Source: RGIG1918 sp964570895 (GTDB lineage Bacteria; Cyanobacteriota; Vampirovibrionia; Gastranaerophilales; Gastranaerophilaceae). From it: a DNA stretch of 21,908 nt. The stretch covers positions 1 through 21,908 of the forward strand of contig CAZMZD010000020.1 in assembly GCA_964570895.1 (NCBI GenBank), written 5' to 3'. The stretch's first letter is position 1. Each line of letters begins with the position of its first letter. The position numbers and the translations under genes were made by a program. The notes beneath the pieces were generated by a model. The model saw nothing but the letters and a program-made list of their open reading frames with translations. It did no database searches and had not been told where the DNA came from. Shown here in pieces: positions 14,149-21,906 of the stretch.

Positions 14149-14234
14149 GTTGCTGCTAGGCGCTTTAGATGTTGGGCAAGTATGCCCAACCTACACGTTT
14201 GTTGCAATTATGGTGCATGTAAACGCACCCTACA
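14123..14234 (-). repeat. Three REP-like palindromes of three stem families
   Basis: On the minus strand: 14123-14147 TGTAGGTCAGGCACTGCCTGA; 14171-14195 GTGTAGGTTGGGCATACTTG and its arm; 14212-14234 TGTAGGGTGCGTTTACATGCACC. They lie just downstream of the ABC ATPase stop at 14279. The same first two families follow repeat copy A at 121-180, though with different spacing. Confidence 0.78.
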
Positions 14235-14278
14235 ACTGAATAAAATTTTGAATTACAGGAATTTTATTAACAAATTAT

Positions 14279-14974
14279 CTAACGCGCATGTTTTTGTTTT
14301 TTATCAGAAATTATTTTCCCGTCTTTAAATTTAAGAACTCTTTTTGTATATTGTGCGATGTCTTCTTCATGCGTTACAAGAACGATTGTTTTCCCATATT
14401 TTTCGTTCAAATTCACAAAAAATTCCATAACATCGATACTTGTTTTTGTATCTAAGTTCCCTGTCGGTTCGTCTGCCAAAATAAGCGGTGCGTCGTTTAC
14501 AATTGCCCTTGCAATTGCAACCCTTTGCTGTTGCCCGCCGGACATTTGAGAAGGCATATTGTTTTCTTTATTTTCAAGCCCGACTATTTTAAGAGCTTCG
14601 CGAGCTCGCTTATATCTTTCTTCTTCTGGAATGCCTTTATAAATCATCGGCAAGCACACGTTATCAATCGCAGATGTTCTTGAAATCAAATTAAAACCTT
14701 GGAAAACAAAACCGATTTTATTGTTTCTAATATCTGAAAGCTCTTCTGAATTTAGGGATAAAACATCGACCCCATCTAAAAAATAGCTCCCGCTTGTTGG
14801 CCTATCAAGAGAGCCTAACATATTCATGCAAGTTGATTTGCCTGAGCCTGAAGCGCCCATTATAGCAACAAATTCGCCTGTTTCAATTTCAAAAGAAACA
14901 TCGTTTAAGGCATAGAAATTTTCTTCGCCCATTTTATACATTTTTACTGCATTTTTTACTTCAATTAGTGCCAT
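14279..14974 (-). CDS. ABC transporter ATP-binding protein, MacB/LolD type
   Basis: 231 aa, a complete nucleotide-binding domain: Walker A GASGSGKST (40-48), Q-loop FVFQ (89-92), signature MSGGQQQR (144-151), Walker B LILADEP (164-170) and H-loop TH (201-202). The sequence style fits the MacB/LolD/FtsE family. It should energise an FtsX/MacB-like permease working with the adaptor and outer-membrane gene just upstream in the same operon (26-base gap). No permease gene follows: the operon runs into repeats. The ATG at 14974 follows AGGAAAAT. The substrate cannot be told. Confidence 0.92.
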   Translation of the reverse strand: MALIEVKNAVKMYKMGEENFYALNDVSFEIETGEFVAIMGASGSGKSTCMNMLGSLDRPTSGSYFLDGVDVLSLNSEELSDIRNNKIGFVFQGFNLISRTSAIDNVCLPMIYKGIPEEERYKRAREALKIVGLENKENNMPSQMSGGQQQRVAIARAIVNDAPLILADEPTGNLDTKTSIDVMEFFVNLNEKYGKTIVLVTHEEDIAQYTKRVLKFKDGKIISDKKQKHAR

Positions 14975-15000
14975 ATTTTCCTATGTTTGCGCTAGATTCC

Positions 15001-16146
15001 CTACATCGGCGGTTTCGGATGTGAATTTTTCTTTTTGCTAAGGTCTGCAACAACCACAACATCGCCTTCTTTAATTTCATTCGTTATAATTTGAGTTTTT
15101 TCATCGTCTGAGAGCCCAAGCTCAATATCATATCTTTTAAGCGCAGCGCCATTTTTAATCCAAATCCCCTGCTTTTCATATTTTTTAGTATTCGTGCTTG
15201 GGGTGAATTTTAAAGAAGTGTTAGGCGCACATAAAACATCTTTCACTTCGCCCGTGATAATTGAAACATTCGCGCTCATCCCAGGGATTGCAAGCCCTTC
15301 AGAGTTATCAACAGAAATTATAACAGTGTATGTTACAACATTATTTGTGGTGGTTGAAGCAAGGCGAACTTGCGTTACTTCGCCTTCAAAGGTTCTTTCT
15401 TGATAGCCATCAAGCACATATTCCGCCTTTTGACCGACTTTAATTTTCCCAATATCTGCTTCGGATACGCTTGTTTCAATTTGCATTTTAGTTAAATCTT
15501 TAGCAACTTCAAACAACGTTGGGGTGTTAAAACTTGCGGCAACGGTTTGCCCAACATCAACTGCGCGCGAAATAACCGTCCCGTCAACAGGCGAAACGAT
15601 TTTTGAATATCTTAAATTAGTTAAATTATTTTCAAGAGTGGCGCTTGCGGCATTCATTTCAGCTTTCGCTGCGTCCACTTCTGCTTTTGCTTGAAGATAA
15701 TTCGCTTCTGCAAGTTCTAAATCGTCTTTTGAAACATAATGTTTTGCATACAAATTTTTGTATCTTTGATAATTATTTTTCTTGTAATTAAGCGAAGACA
15801 TTGCTTTTGCATAAGCTGCTTTTGCGTTGCTTAATTTTGCTTTTGATTGGTCAACATTTGCTTGAAACAAGCTTGGGTCAAGCTCTGCAAGCAATTGCCC
15901 TTTTTTCACAACGCTGTTAAAATCAACATAAATTTTTGATACTGTGCCCGAAACCTGCGTGCCGACCGTGATTGTATTAATCGGCTTAATTGTGCCAGAA
16001 GCTTCAACAAGCTGGACTATCGTACATTTTTCAATCGGCTTTGTTAAATAATTAGTTTTATTTTTTTTGAAACTCAAAAGCAAAATAACGCACAGAAGAA
16101 GTGCCAAAATTATGCTCGAGATAGTAATTATTAATTTTTTATTCAT
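15001..16146 (-). CDS. macA: MacA-like periplasmic adaptor (HlyD family membrane fusion protein)
   Basis: 381 aa. One N-terminal membrane anchor (about 5-25) is followed by a split lipoyl domain (VGTQVSGTVSKIYV near 62, SPVDGTVISRAVDVGQTV near 185) around an alpha-helical hairpin very rich in Ala and Lys (about 100-175). Beta-barrel and membrane-proximal domains follow (YVLDGYQERTFEGEV, IPGMSANVSI). This is the layout of MacA, which bridges an inner-membrane ABC transporter to TolC. The start overlaps the TolC stop by ATGA, and the ATPase follows after 26 bases, so a tripartite efflux operon is clear. Substrate unknown: drug, peptide or lipid. Confidence 0.9.
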   Translation of the reverse strand: MNKKLIITISSIILALLLCVILLLSFKKNKTNYLTKPIEKCTIVQLVEASGTIKPINTITVGTQVSGTVSKIYVDFNSVVKKGQLLAELDPSLFQANVDQSKAKLSNAKAAYAKAMSSLNYKKNNYQRYKNLYAKHYVSKDDLELAEANYLQAKAEVDAAKAEMNAASATLENNLTNLRYSKIVSPVDGTVISRAVDVGQTVAASFNTPTLFEVAKDLTKMQIETSVSEADIGKIKVGQKAEYVLDGYQERTFEGEVTQVRLASTTTNNVVTYTVIISVDNSEGLAIPGMSANVSIITGEVKDVLCAPNTSLKFTPSTNTKKYEKQGIWIKNGAALKRYDIELGLSDDEKTQIITNEIKEGDVVVVADLSKKKNSHPKPPM

Positions 16147-17741
16147 CTAACCCCCATTGATTTTAACAATGTTTCTCTTGCCACGTGATAATTAAACACG
16201 GCTTCAATAAAGTTTCTTTGAGAATTGTTGTAATTTGTGAGTGCATCTTGAAGTTCGATATAGTTATTTAAGCCTACATTATATCTTCCATCTGCAAGTT
16301 CAAAATTTTCTAAAGTTGCTTTCACTTTTTCATTCATAAGAGGAATTTTCTTTTCCAATTGGCGCATATTCACATAATTTGTTTGAACTTCCCAAAACAC
16401 ATTGGCTTTTGAAACATTATAATTGTAATATGCGATGTTTAAATATTCTTCACCTTGCTTAATTTCGTGGTGAATTTTATATGGATTAACAGAGCCTAAA
16501 CCAACGCCGGCGCCAACTGTGAGCGGGCTTGAATATGTGTCTTCATTTTTTGTGTAACCCCAATTAAGGTCTGCTGTAATTTCAGGCGCATATTGCTTTT
16601 TAAGCGCTTTTAGTGATTCTTCTTGCACATCTGTCAGCATTTTTAATGACTTCAAATCAGGTCTTTGAGTGAGTGCCTTTTGAACCGCGTCTTTTTTGGT
16701 TATTTCAAATGGTTTGAATGTGTAATCTTTTATTATATTTTTGCGCTCAATTCCAGCCGTTAGCGTAATCATTCCTTCTTCGTCTTTTTGCATTTCAGGT
16801 TTTTTTGGTTCAAAATTTTCCAAATTTTCAATTTTTTCATTGTAATCAGACTTTAAGAAATTAAATTCTTCCGTGTTTTTAACAAGAAAATCTGTGTCTT
16901 CTTCCCAATACATAGAGTTTTTCAAGTCAATTAAAGAGGCTTCAAGAGTGTTTTGACCTTCTGTAAGTTTAATTTTCGCGTCTGTCAAATTAACTTCCGC
17001 GTTCACCATATCAATTTTGGATTTTAAACCTTCATCATACATCGCTTTAACGCGTTCATAATTTAGAAAATTTATGTTTACATTTTCTTCAAGAACATCA
17101 ATGTTTGCAAGAGAAGCCAAAACCTTAAAATAATTGATTTTCACATTATAAATTGCAGCCAAAACCTCTGTTTCATGATCATATTCAACAGATAAAGTTT
17201 TGTATTTTGACATGTTAATTTTAGCGGTAGTTTTGCCAAAATCCCAAATTAATTCAGAAACACCAAGAGTGACCCCGAGTGAATTTTCATGAGAATTAAC
17301 TATTCTTGTGCCATTATTTGAATTGTGCCCGTAATTCACTTTTGCACTGAATTTTGGGGCATAGTTTGCTCTTTGAATATTAATTCCATATTCTTCAACA
17401 TTAACTTTTGCTTCTGATACTTGCAAATTAGGATTATGTTGAAGCGCATAATTAACGCAATCTTCAACTGTCATAACTTTAAATTTATTATTGGGGGCAG
17501 AGTCTTCTTTTATTTCGGGAAGTTTAATTTCTTCAACTTGTGCTTTCTTTTTCTCTTTTTTTGCTTTTTTAGTTTTTTTTGTTTTTTCTGTGCCAAATTT
17601 AATTTTTTCTTTTACAAAACTGAAAACATTTTGTTTTTTATTTTCAGTTTGACCTTCAGCGTTTTCAATAGCAAAACCTGTTTGTGCACTTAAAAAAGCA
17701 CAAACTAAAATAATACTCAAAAATTTAATAAAACTCTTCAT
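16143..17741 (-). CDS. TolC-family outer membrane efflux protein
   Basis: 532 aa from the ATG at 17741, which has GTGGGGA just upstream; a GTG nine bases earlier is less likely. Signal peptide of about 25 residues (core IKFLSIILVCAFLSA). A lysine-rich linker follows (around 45-75), then the repeated OEP pattern: MTVEDCVNYALQHNPNLQVS opens the first half and ITKKDAVQKALTQRPDLKSL the second. Each half has long helices and beta strands. A trimer would form the outer-membrane tunnel. The insert between halves (about 280-345) is acidic and repetitive. First gene of the tolC-macA-ATPase operon. Its presence supports a diderm cell. Confidence 0.88.
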   Translation of the reverse strand: MKSFIKFLSIILVCAFLSAQTGFAIENAEGQTENKKQNVFSFVKEKIKFGTEKTKKTKKAKKEKKKAQVEEIKLPEIKEDSAPNNKFKVMTVEDCVNYALQHNPNLQVSEAKVNVEEYGINIQRANYAPKFSAKVNYGHNSNNGTRIVNSHENSLGVTLGVSELIWDFGKTTAKINMSKYKTLSVEYDHETEVLAAIYNVKINYFKVLASLANIDVLEENVNINFLNYERVKAMYDEGLKSKIDMVNAEVNLTDAKIKLTEGQNTLEASLIDLKNSMYWEEDTDFLVKNTEEFNFLKSDYNEKIENLENFEPKKPEMQKDEEGMITLTAGIERKNIIKDYTFKPFEITKKDAVQKALTQRPDLKSLKMLTDVQEESLKALKKQYAPEITADLNWGYTKNEDTYSSPLTVGAGVGLGSVNPYKIHHEIKQGEEYLNIAYYNYNVSKANVFWEVQTNYVNMRQLEKKIPLMNEKVKATLENFELADGRYNVGLNNYIELQDALTNYNNSQRNFIEAVFNYHVARETLLKSMGVR

Positions 17742-17781
17742 TGTCCCCACTAGTTAAGAATAGTTATATGATAGCACAACT

Positions 17782-17787
17782 ATTATA
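17782..17787 (-). promoter_or_regulatory. -10 candidate for the efflux operon
   Basis: Minus strand TATAAT, 41 bases upstream of the TolC-like ATG. No clear -35 at 16-18 bases. Confidence 0.35.
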
Positions 17788-17818
17788 AAAATATGTACTC
17801 CCAACGGCTGATTTAGGT

Positions 17819-18886
17819 CTATTGAGCAGATTTTTTGATTTTAGCAATGTTATTAAAATCAAACTCTTCCGGCAGATTATATTTTTCCGTATTTAATGGT
17901 AAAAATTTACCATGATATAAGTCTTTTAGTATTCCTAATTCTTTTTTTCTTTCATACAAATAAGCGTCCCTTACATAAGAATTTAGATTTTCTTCTAATT
18001 TATTTTGGCTTTTTGATGCTAAAGATTTGTATTTCTTTTCAATATCTTTATATTGTTTTGCAACGTGTTTGTTTCCGCTTAATTTATAAAAAACGTCTTC
18101 AACATCTTTTAAATTTTCTACATTTTTTCCCATAATTTGAAGTTCGCCATCAAATTCGTTATCTATTTTAAAAATGATGTGAACTGCGTTATAACCCGTC
18201 GATTTTGCTTTTTCTGTATATTCACAAGGAACTCCACCGGAAGCGTCTTTGACTGCTTTTTTTAATTTGTTAATCATTTTTGATGAAACATATTGCATAT
18301 TATCATCTGTTGTATAGTTTTTAATATGCTTAATTTCGAGCGTGCCTTTTTCAACAGCTTTTATGATTTCATTGCAAACTTTGTCGCCTTCTTCTTGAGA
18401 ACCGTGTGTTAAAACAACCCTTCCTCTAATTGCGTCTTTTATTTCCGCGCGAGCTTCTTTTTCTGTTCTTTTGCCGCCACTAAGCATTTTTTCAATAATT
18501 GATGTTATTGATTTTTTGTTTAATATGAGCTTTCCTTTGCACTCTTCCTCAGGCAGCCAATCGTATTTTTTTGAATCATAGTTGCAAACAGGCGTGAATG
18601 TATTTTCCATTTTTGCTTTGAAAATTTTATACGCCATCTCTACATCGCTTGATAATCTTTTGGCCCATGGTTTTACAATATCGATATCGGTTTTCTTTTC
18701 GTCTGAAACTCTTTTATTTTTTTCAGGTTTTGTATCAACACTTTTTTCAAAAACATCCGTAACAGGACCCTCAAAGCTTTTTTTGGGGGACTTTGTTACA
18801 TAGTTTTTGCCAAACCCTAAAGATATATTATTAAAATTTGTATTTAAAAAACTTATCTTCACATGATAAATAAAACAAAAACTCAT
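17819..18886 (-). CDS. RelA/SpoT-type nucleotidyltransferase domain protein
   Basis: 355 aa. The central region matches the (p)ppGpp synthetase fold: NKKSITSIIEKM (123-134) as the substrate lysine/serine loop, EIKDAIRGRVVL (148-159) with the metal aspartate D151, STGYNAVHIIF (229-239) with Y232 and H236, and GELQI (247-251) with the catalytic-type E248. No HD hydrolase and no TGS/ACT domain are present, so it resembles small alarmone synthetases or toxic SAS proteins more than full RelA. The N-terminal 75 residues are Lys/Asp-rich and open, from a GTG at 18862, with VKISFLNTNFNNISLGFGK, the FKG/FGK-type peptide also seen on other proteins here. The ATG at 18886 is kept, but neither start has a good ribosome binding site. 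Monocistronic. Confidence 0.72.
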   Translation of the reverse strand: MSFCFIYHVKISFLNTNFNNISLGFGKNYVTKSPKKSFEGPVTDVFEKSVDTKPEKNKRVSDEKKTDIDIVKPWAKRLSSDVEMAYKIFKAKMENTFTPVCNYDSKKYDWLPEEECKGKLILNKKSITSIIEKMLSGGKRTEKEARAEIKDAIRGRVVLTHGSQEEGDKVCNEIIKAVEKGTLEIKHIKNYTTDDNMQYVSSKMINKLKKAVKDASGGVPCEYTEKAKSTGYNAVHIIFKIDNEFDGELQIMGKNVENLKDVEDVFYKLSGNKHVAKQYKDIEKKYKSLASKSQNKLEENLNSYVRDAYLYERKKELGILKDLYHGKFLPLNTEKYNLPEEFDFNNIAKIKKSAQ

Positions 18887-18991
18887 GAAAAATTGCTTAT
18901 TTATTTAGAAAAAATACGATTTTTTTAATGCTTATGCATGATTATTTAACTTGAATAATTTGATAGAATTTTGGCAAGAAAGAAGGTTAAT

Positions 18992-19183
18992 ATGGCATTT
19001 AGAGTTTTAATGTTATTGTTAGGTTTAATAGTTGCAGTGAATATAATTCTTGCTTCCGTTAGCTTAATCACTAAAGTTAATTTGTATAAAGAGTATGGTA
19101 AACAAATTGTAAGCTTTTTTGTAATTCTTGCAATTTTTGTTGTTTTAATTTACGCCGCACTTGCAATTTACGGCTTAGTATAA
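18992..19183 (+). CDS. Small two-helix membrane protein
   Basis: 63 aa starting at the ATG at 18992, eight bases after AGAAGG; the in-frame TTG at 18971 has no such support. Two hydrophobic segments (about 4-25 and 41-62) are separated by a short polar loop, KVNLYKEYGKQ. No family recognised. It is 20 bases upstream of the SPFH gene and ends without a terminator, so it is probably co-transcribed and may be a partner of that membrane protein (inference). Confidence 0.72.
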   Translation: MAFRVLMLLLGLIVAVNIILASVSLITKVNLYKEYGKQIVSFFVILAIFVVLIYAALAIYGLV

Positions 19184-19203
19184 TCAAATAAGGAGTTTAT
19201 AAT

Positions 19204-19992
19204 ATGACATCAAATAGAAATGCAATGTTGCTTGCAGTGGCATTACTTGTAATATTTTTTGTAATTATGTTTAACCCTATTGCAATAGTTGGCGCAGGGG
19301 AAAGAGGAGTTAAAGTCACACTAGGAAAGGTTTCCCCGCAAAGTTATTCTGAAGGGGTGCACTTTGTTACTCCATTTATTTCAAAAATCAAAACAATGGA
19401 TGTGAGAACCCAAAAAACAAACATTGAAACAGAGGTTTACACAAAAGACATTCAACAAGCAAGAATAAGTTATGTTATAAACTATAATCTTGAGCCGGCG
19501 TACGCGCATGTTGTGTTCCGCGAAGTTGGTATGGATTATGTTGATAAAATTTTAATGCCGGCAGCAGAAGGCGGAATTAAAGACGTTATCGGGCGTTGGA
19601 ACGCTCAAGACTTAGTTGCAAACAGAGCTAGCGCAACAGCAAGCATTTTGAAAAACTTGCAAGAAGCTATGAAAAAGCAACACATTAACGTAACTTCTTT
19701 CCAAATGACTGAAATTAACTATTCAGACACATTCGAAAGAGCAATTGAAGCAAAAGTGACCGCAGAACAAGAAGCCTTAAAAGCAAAAAATAAAACAGTG
19801 CAAATTCAAGAAGAAGCAAAACAAAAATTAATTTCAGCAGAAGCTGAAGCAAAATCTATGAAAATAAGAGCAACAGCGCTCACTCAAAACAAAGCTCTTG
19901 TTGAATATGAAGCGGTGCAAAAATGGGACGGCAAAATGCCTCAATATATGATGGGAAGCAGCGTTCCGTTCATCAATTTAAACCACAAATAA
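19204..19992 (+). CDS. Prohibitin-like SPFH/band 7 membrane protein
   Basis: 262 aa. An N-terminal membrane helix (about 8-28) is followed by the SPFH domain: GERGVKVTLGKVSPQSYSEG, then DVRTQKTNIETEVYTKD, typical of prohibitins and HflK/HflC. A long charged coiled coil follows (about 190-225, rich in Ala, Glu, Lys), then a short tail. Such proteins form large ring or dome assemblies in the membrane and modulate proteases such as FtsH. No NfeD partner is seen; the only neighbour is the two-helix peptide upstream. The start has an ideal AAGGAG ribosome binding site at about 19190, and a terminator follows. Confidence 0.9.
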   Translation: MTSNRNAMLLAVALLVIFFVIMFNPIAIVGAGERGVKVTLGKVSPQSYSEGVHFVTPFISKIKTMDVRTQKTNIETEVYTKDIQQARISYVINYNLEPAYAHVVFREVGMDYVDKILMPAAEGGIKDVIGRWNAQDLVANRASATASILKNLQEAMKKQHINVTSFQMTEINYSDTFERAIEAKVTAEQEALKAKNKTVQIQEEAKQKLISAEAEAKSMKIRATALTQNKALVEYEAVQKWDGKMPQYMMGSSVPFINLNHK

Positions 19993-20010
19993 ATTTAAAC
20001 TAAAATAATA

Positions 20011-20038
20011 AAAAGCACCTAATTCGGGTGCTTTTTTT
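20011..20038 (+). terminator. Rho-independent terminator after the SPFH gene
   Basis: AAAAGCACC / GGTGCTTTT stem with a 7-base loop, running into a seven-T tract, 19 bases past the stop. Confidence 0.92.
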
Positions 20039-20093
20039 CGCAAAAAAATAAATTTACGAGTTTTTAATTTTTGGATATTAAAAAGGTGCGTTA

Positions 20094-21605
20094 ATGAAAA
20101 TCACAGGAAATTTTAGAACGTTTTTTAAAGGAACAACGCGTGTTTACGCCGTTACTGATTCTCATCAGGAAACAAGGAAAACAAGCGCTTTTTTATCAAA
20201 AGTTATAAACGATGAAAAAGATAACAAAAATGTGCTTCTTTTATACGGCGGAGATATGTTTAAAGGAATTTACCCACAAGCGCTTGAAAGGGATATTTAT
20301 TTAAAAACCAAAAAAGCAAAGCCGGATATGGAAATTGTGACCACGCTTGGAAATAATGATTTTGGCTTTAATAAAGAAGGACTTGCATTTTTAAATGAAA
20401 CATTAAAAATATTTTCCGATAACGGAATACACACGGTTTGCGCAAATGTTTCCAAAAAAAATGGCGAACTTTTAGACAATGTTAAGCCTTATATTACCCT
20501 TGAGCGCGACGGGGATAAAAATTTCATAACAGGTTTTTGTATTAATAATATTAATCAGGACAAAGATGCTGATATCACAGTAAAACCGCTGGGAATAGAA
20601 GAAAACGAAAATAATGAAGTGATTAATAGCATTATTGAAGGAATTGAAAAAGAAAAACCACATAATGTTATTATCTTGAACCATGACCTTACTCCGTCAA
20701 GCGATAAGATAATGGAATATTGCAAGCAAAAAGGAATTCCTGTGAGCCTTTTAGTTGGCGGGCACGAACACGACTTTATTCCACATAAAGAAAATTCTAA
20801 AATATATTATCCTGAAGCATTTAGTAATCTTATGTACAGGATGGATTTAGTGAACGACGGCAAACAAACAAACATTCAAAATGTTGAAGTAATAAAAAAT
20901 GAAAATCTTGAACTTGATAAAGTTTTCAAAGATGATGTTGAAAAATGCGAAGAAGAAACAGGGCTTTTAAAGAGCATTGCACCAAAAATTCTAAATCTTC
21001 CATACTCTTACGAAGAAACTTGCCCGCTTGGAAGTTTTTTGGCTGACGGGATGAAGAAAGCAGCAAACACAGACATTGCATTCTTTTCCACAGGCTTTTT
21101 AACGGCAGGTCTGCCCTATAAAAAAGGGGAGGATATTACAAGTTATTCTTTAAAAAAAGCTATGGGTGCACCAAACACTATTGAAAAATTTGAATTAAAC
21201 ACAAACGAATTAAAAACAATTTTCCAACACGCACTAAATCTTTATTCGTATACAAAAGCAAATTCAAAATTCTTACAATTATCAAACAATGTAGCACTTG
21301 AAGGCACGCGCGATGACAATGCCCAAAAATTTGTTCTAAAGCAAATTTACATTAATGATAAACCGTTGTTAGATGGCAACGGGGAACCAAAAGACAAAAA
21401 TAAAACCTACACTTGCGCCATAGATTCATTTCTATCCAGAGGTAAACAAGGGTATGAAATTTTAGGGCAAAAACCTTCTGAAATTGTTTTAAAAAATAAT
21501 GAACCTGTAAAAATGGATGAAATTCTATCAGACGCACTAAAAGAAGCGGAAGAAAAATATCCGGAGGGCACAGAATATCCTTGCGCAAAGATTATTGAAA
21601 CGTGA
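20094..21605 (+). CDS. 5'-nucleotidase / UshA-family metallophosphoesterase, unusual motif
   Basis: 503 aa with both family domains. The N-terminal metallophosphatase shows TDSH (D22, H24), YGGDMFKG (D54), LGNNDFG (N87-N88-D89), LNHD (H197) and GGHEHD (H224, H226). The C-terminal substrate domain begins at CPLGSFLADGM and includes FFSTGFLTAGLPYKKGEDIT. In the family the third motif is GNHE/D, whose His is the catalytic residue; here it is GNND, so that His is replaced by Asn while metal ligands stay. It also lacks the signal peptide normal for these periplasmic enzymes and instead opens MKITGNFRTFFKG, the peptide shared with other proteins here. It may be catalytically weak, altered in specificity, or localised differently. 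The ribosome binding site is weak (AAAGG at about 20081-20085). Confidence 0.85.
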   Translation: MKITGNFRTFFKGTTRVYAVTDSHQETRKTSAFLSKVINDEKDNKNVLLLYGGDMFKGIYPQALERDIYLKTKKAKPDMEIVTTLGNNDFGFNKEGLAFLNETLKIFSDNGIHTVCANVSKKNGELLDNVKPYITLERDGDKNFITGFCINNINQDKDADITVKPLGIEENENNEVINSIIEGIEKEKPHNVIILNHDLTPSSDKIMEYCKQKGIPVSLLVGGHEHDFIPHKENSKIYYPEAFSNLMYRMDLVNDGKQTNIQNVEVIKNENLELDKVFKDDVEKCEEETGLLKSIAPKILNLPYSYEETCPLGSFLADGMKKAANTDIAFFSTGFLTAGLPYKKGEDITSYSLKKAMGAPNTIEKFELNTNELKTIFQHALNLYSYTKANSKFLQLSNNVALEGTRDDNAQKFVLKQIYINDKPLLDGNGEPKDKNKTYTCAIDSFLSRGKQGYEILGQKPSEIVLKNNEPVKMDEILSDALKEAEEKYPEGTEYPCAKIIET

Positions 21606-21640
21606 AGGTAGTGTTATAGTTCGCAGTTTGCAGATTGGTT

Positions 21641-21819
21641 GTGGGGTGCGTTTATGCGCACCTCTATTGTGCTAAAACAAGAATATGAACCCGTAGTTGG
21701 GCATACTTTTTGGACGGCATGACATTAATTGTTGTGACGTCGCCCAATTGGCAAGATCCTGAAATAAATTCAGGATGACATGTTGTATATTTTAGCTGTA
21801 GGATGCGTTTATGCGCACC
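21641..21819 (+). repeat. REP-like palindromes with an interrupted copy
   Basis: 21641-21662 GTGGGGTGCG...GCGCACC and 21798-21819 GTAGGATGCGTTTATGCGCACC are members of the GGTGCGT family. 21693-21708 GTAGTTGGGCATACTT is only the left arm of a TTGGGCA-family element; its right arm is replaced by the GATCCTGAA-type repeat that starts a few bases later. Together with the neighbouring repeat they fill the 303-base gene-free end of the window. Confidence 0.72.
21713..21779 (+). repeat. GATCCTGAA hairpin repeat, short third copy
   Basis: 21713-21752 matches the minus strand of 12111-12152 (ATGACATTAATTGTTGT ... CAATTGGC). 21753-21779 is a short version of the hairpin, GATCCTGAA-ATAAA-TTCAGGATGAC, lacking the inner arm of the copies at 12051 and 13819. 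Confidence 0.75.
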
Positions 21820-21869
21820 TTAATTGCGACAAAATAAGCCTGTGAGTGGCTCGTACGTAGTCCAGTGTC

Positions 21870-21906
21870 GTATATGTCCACCCGTTCCTCACGGCTGTAC
21901 ATATAC
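21870..21906. other. Nested hairpin at window end
   Basis: GTATATGT (21870-21877) and ACATATAC (21899-21906) form a perfect 8-bp stem. Its 21-base loop holds a second perfect stem, CCGT/ACGG with a five-base loop (21882-21894). The stretch from about 21841 is not related to the REP families and has a different base composition. It is cut by the window, so I cannot say what it belongs to. Confidence 0.4.

Noticed and set aside
17748..17750. GTG at 17750 as start of the TolC-like gene
   Set aside because: GTGGGGACA is better read as the ribosome binding site for the ATG at 17741, which begins a normal signal peptide.
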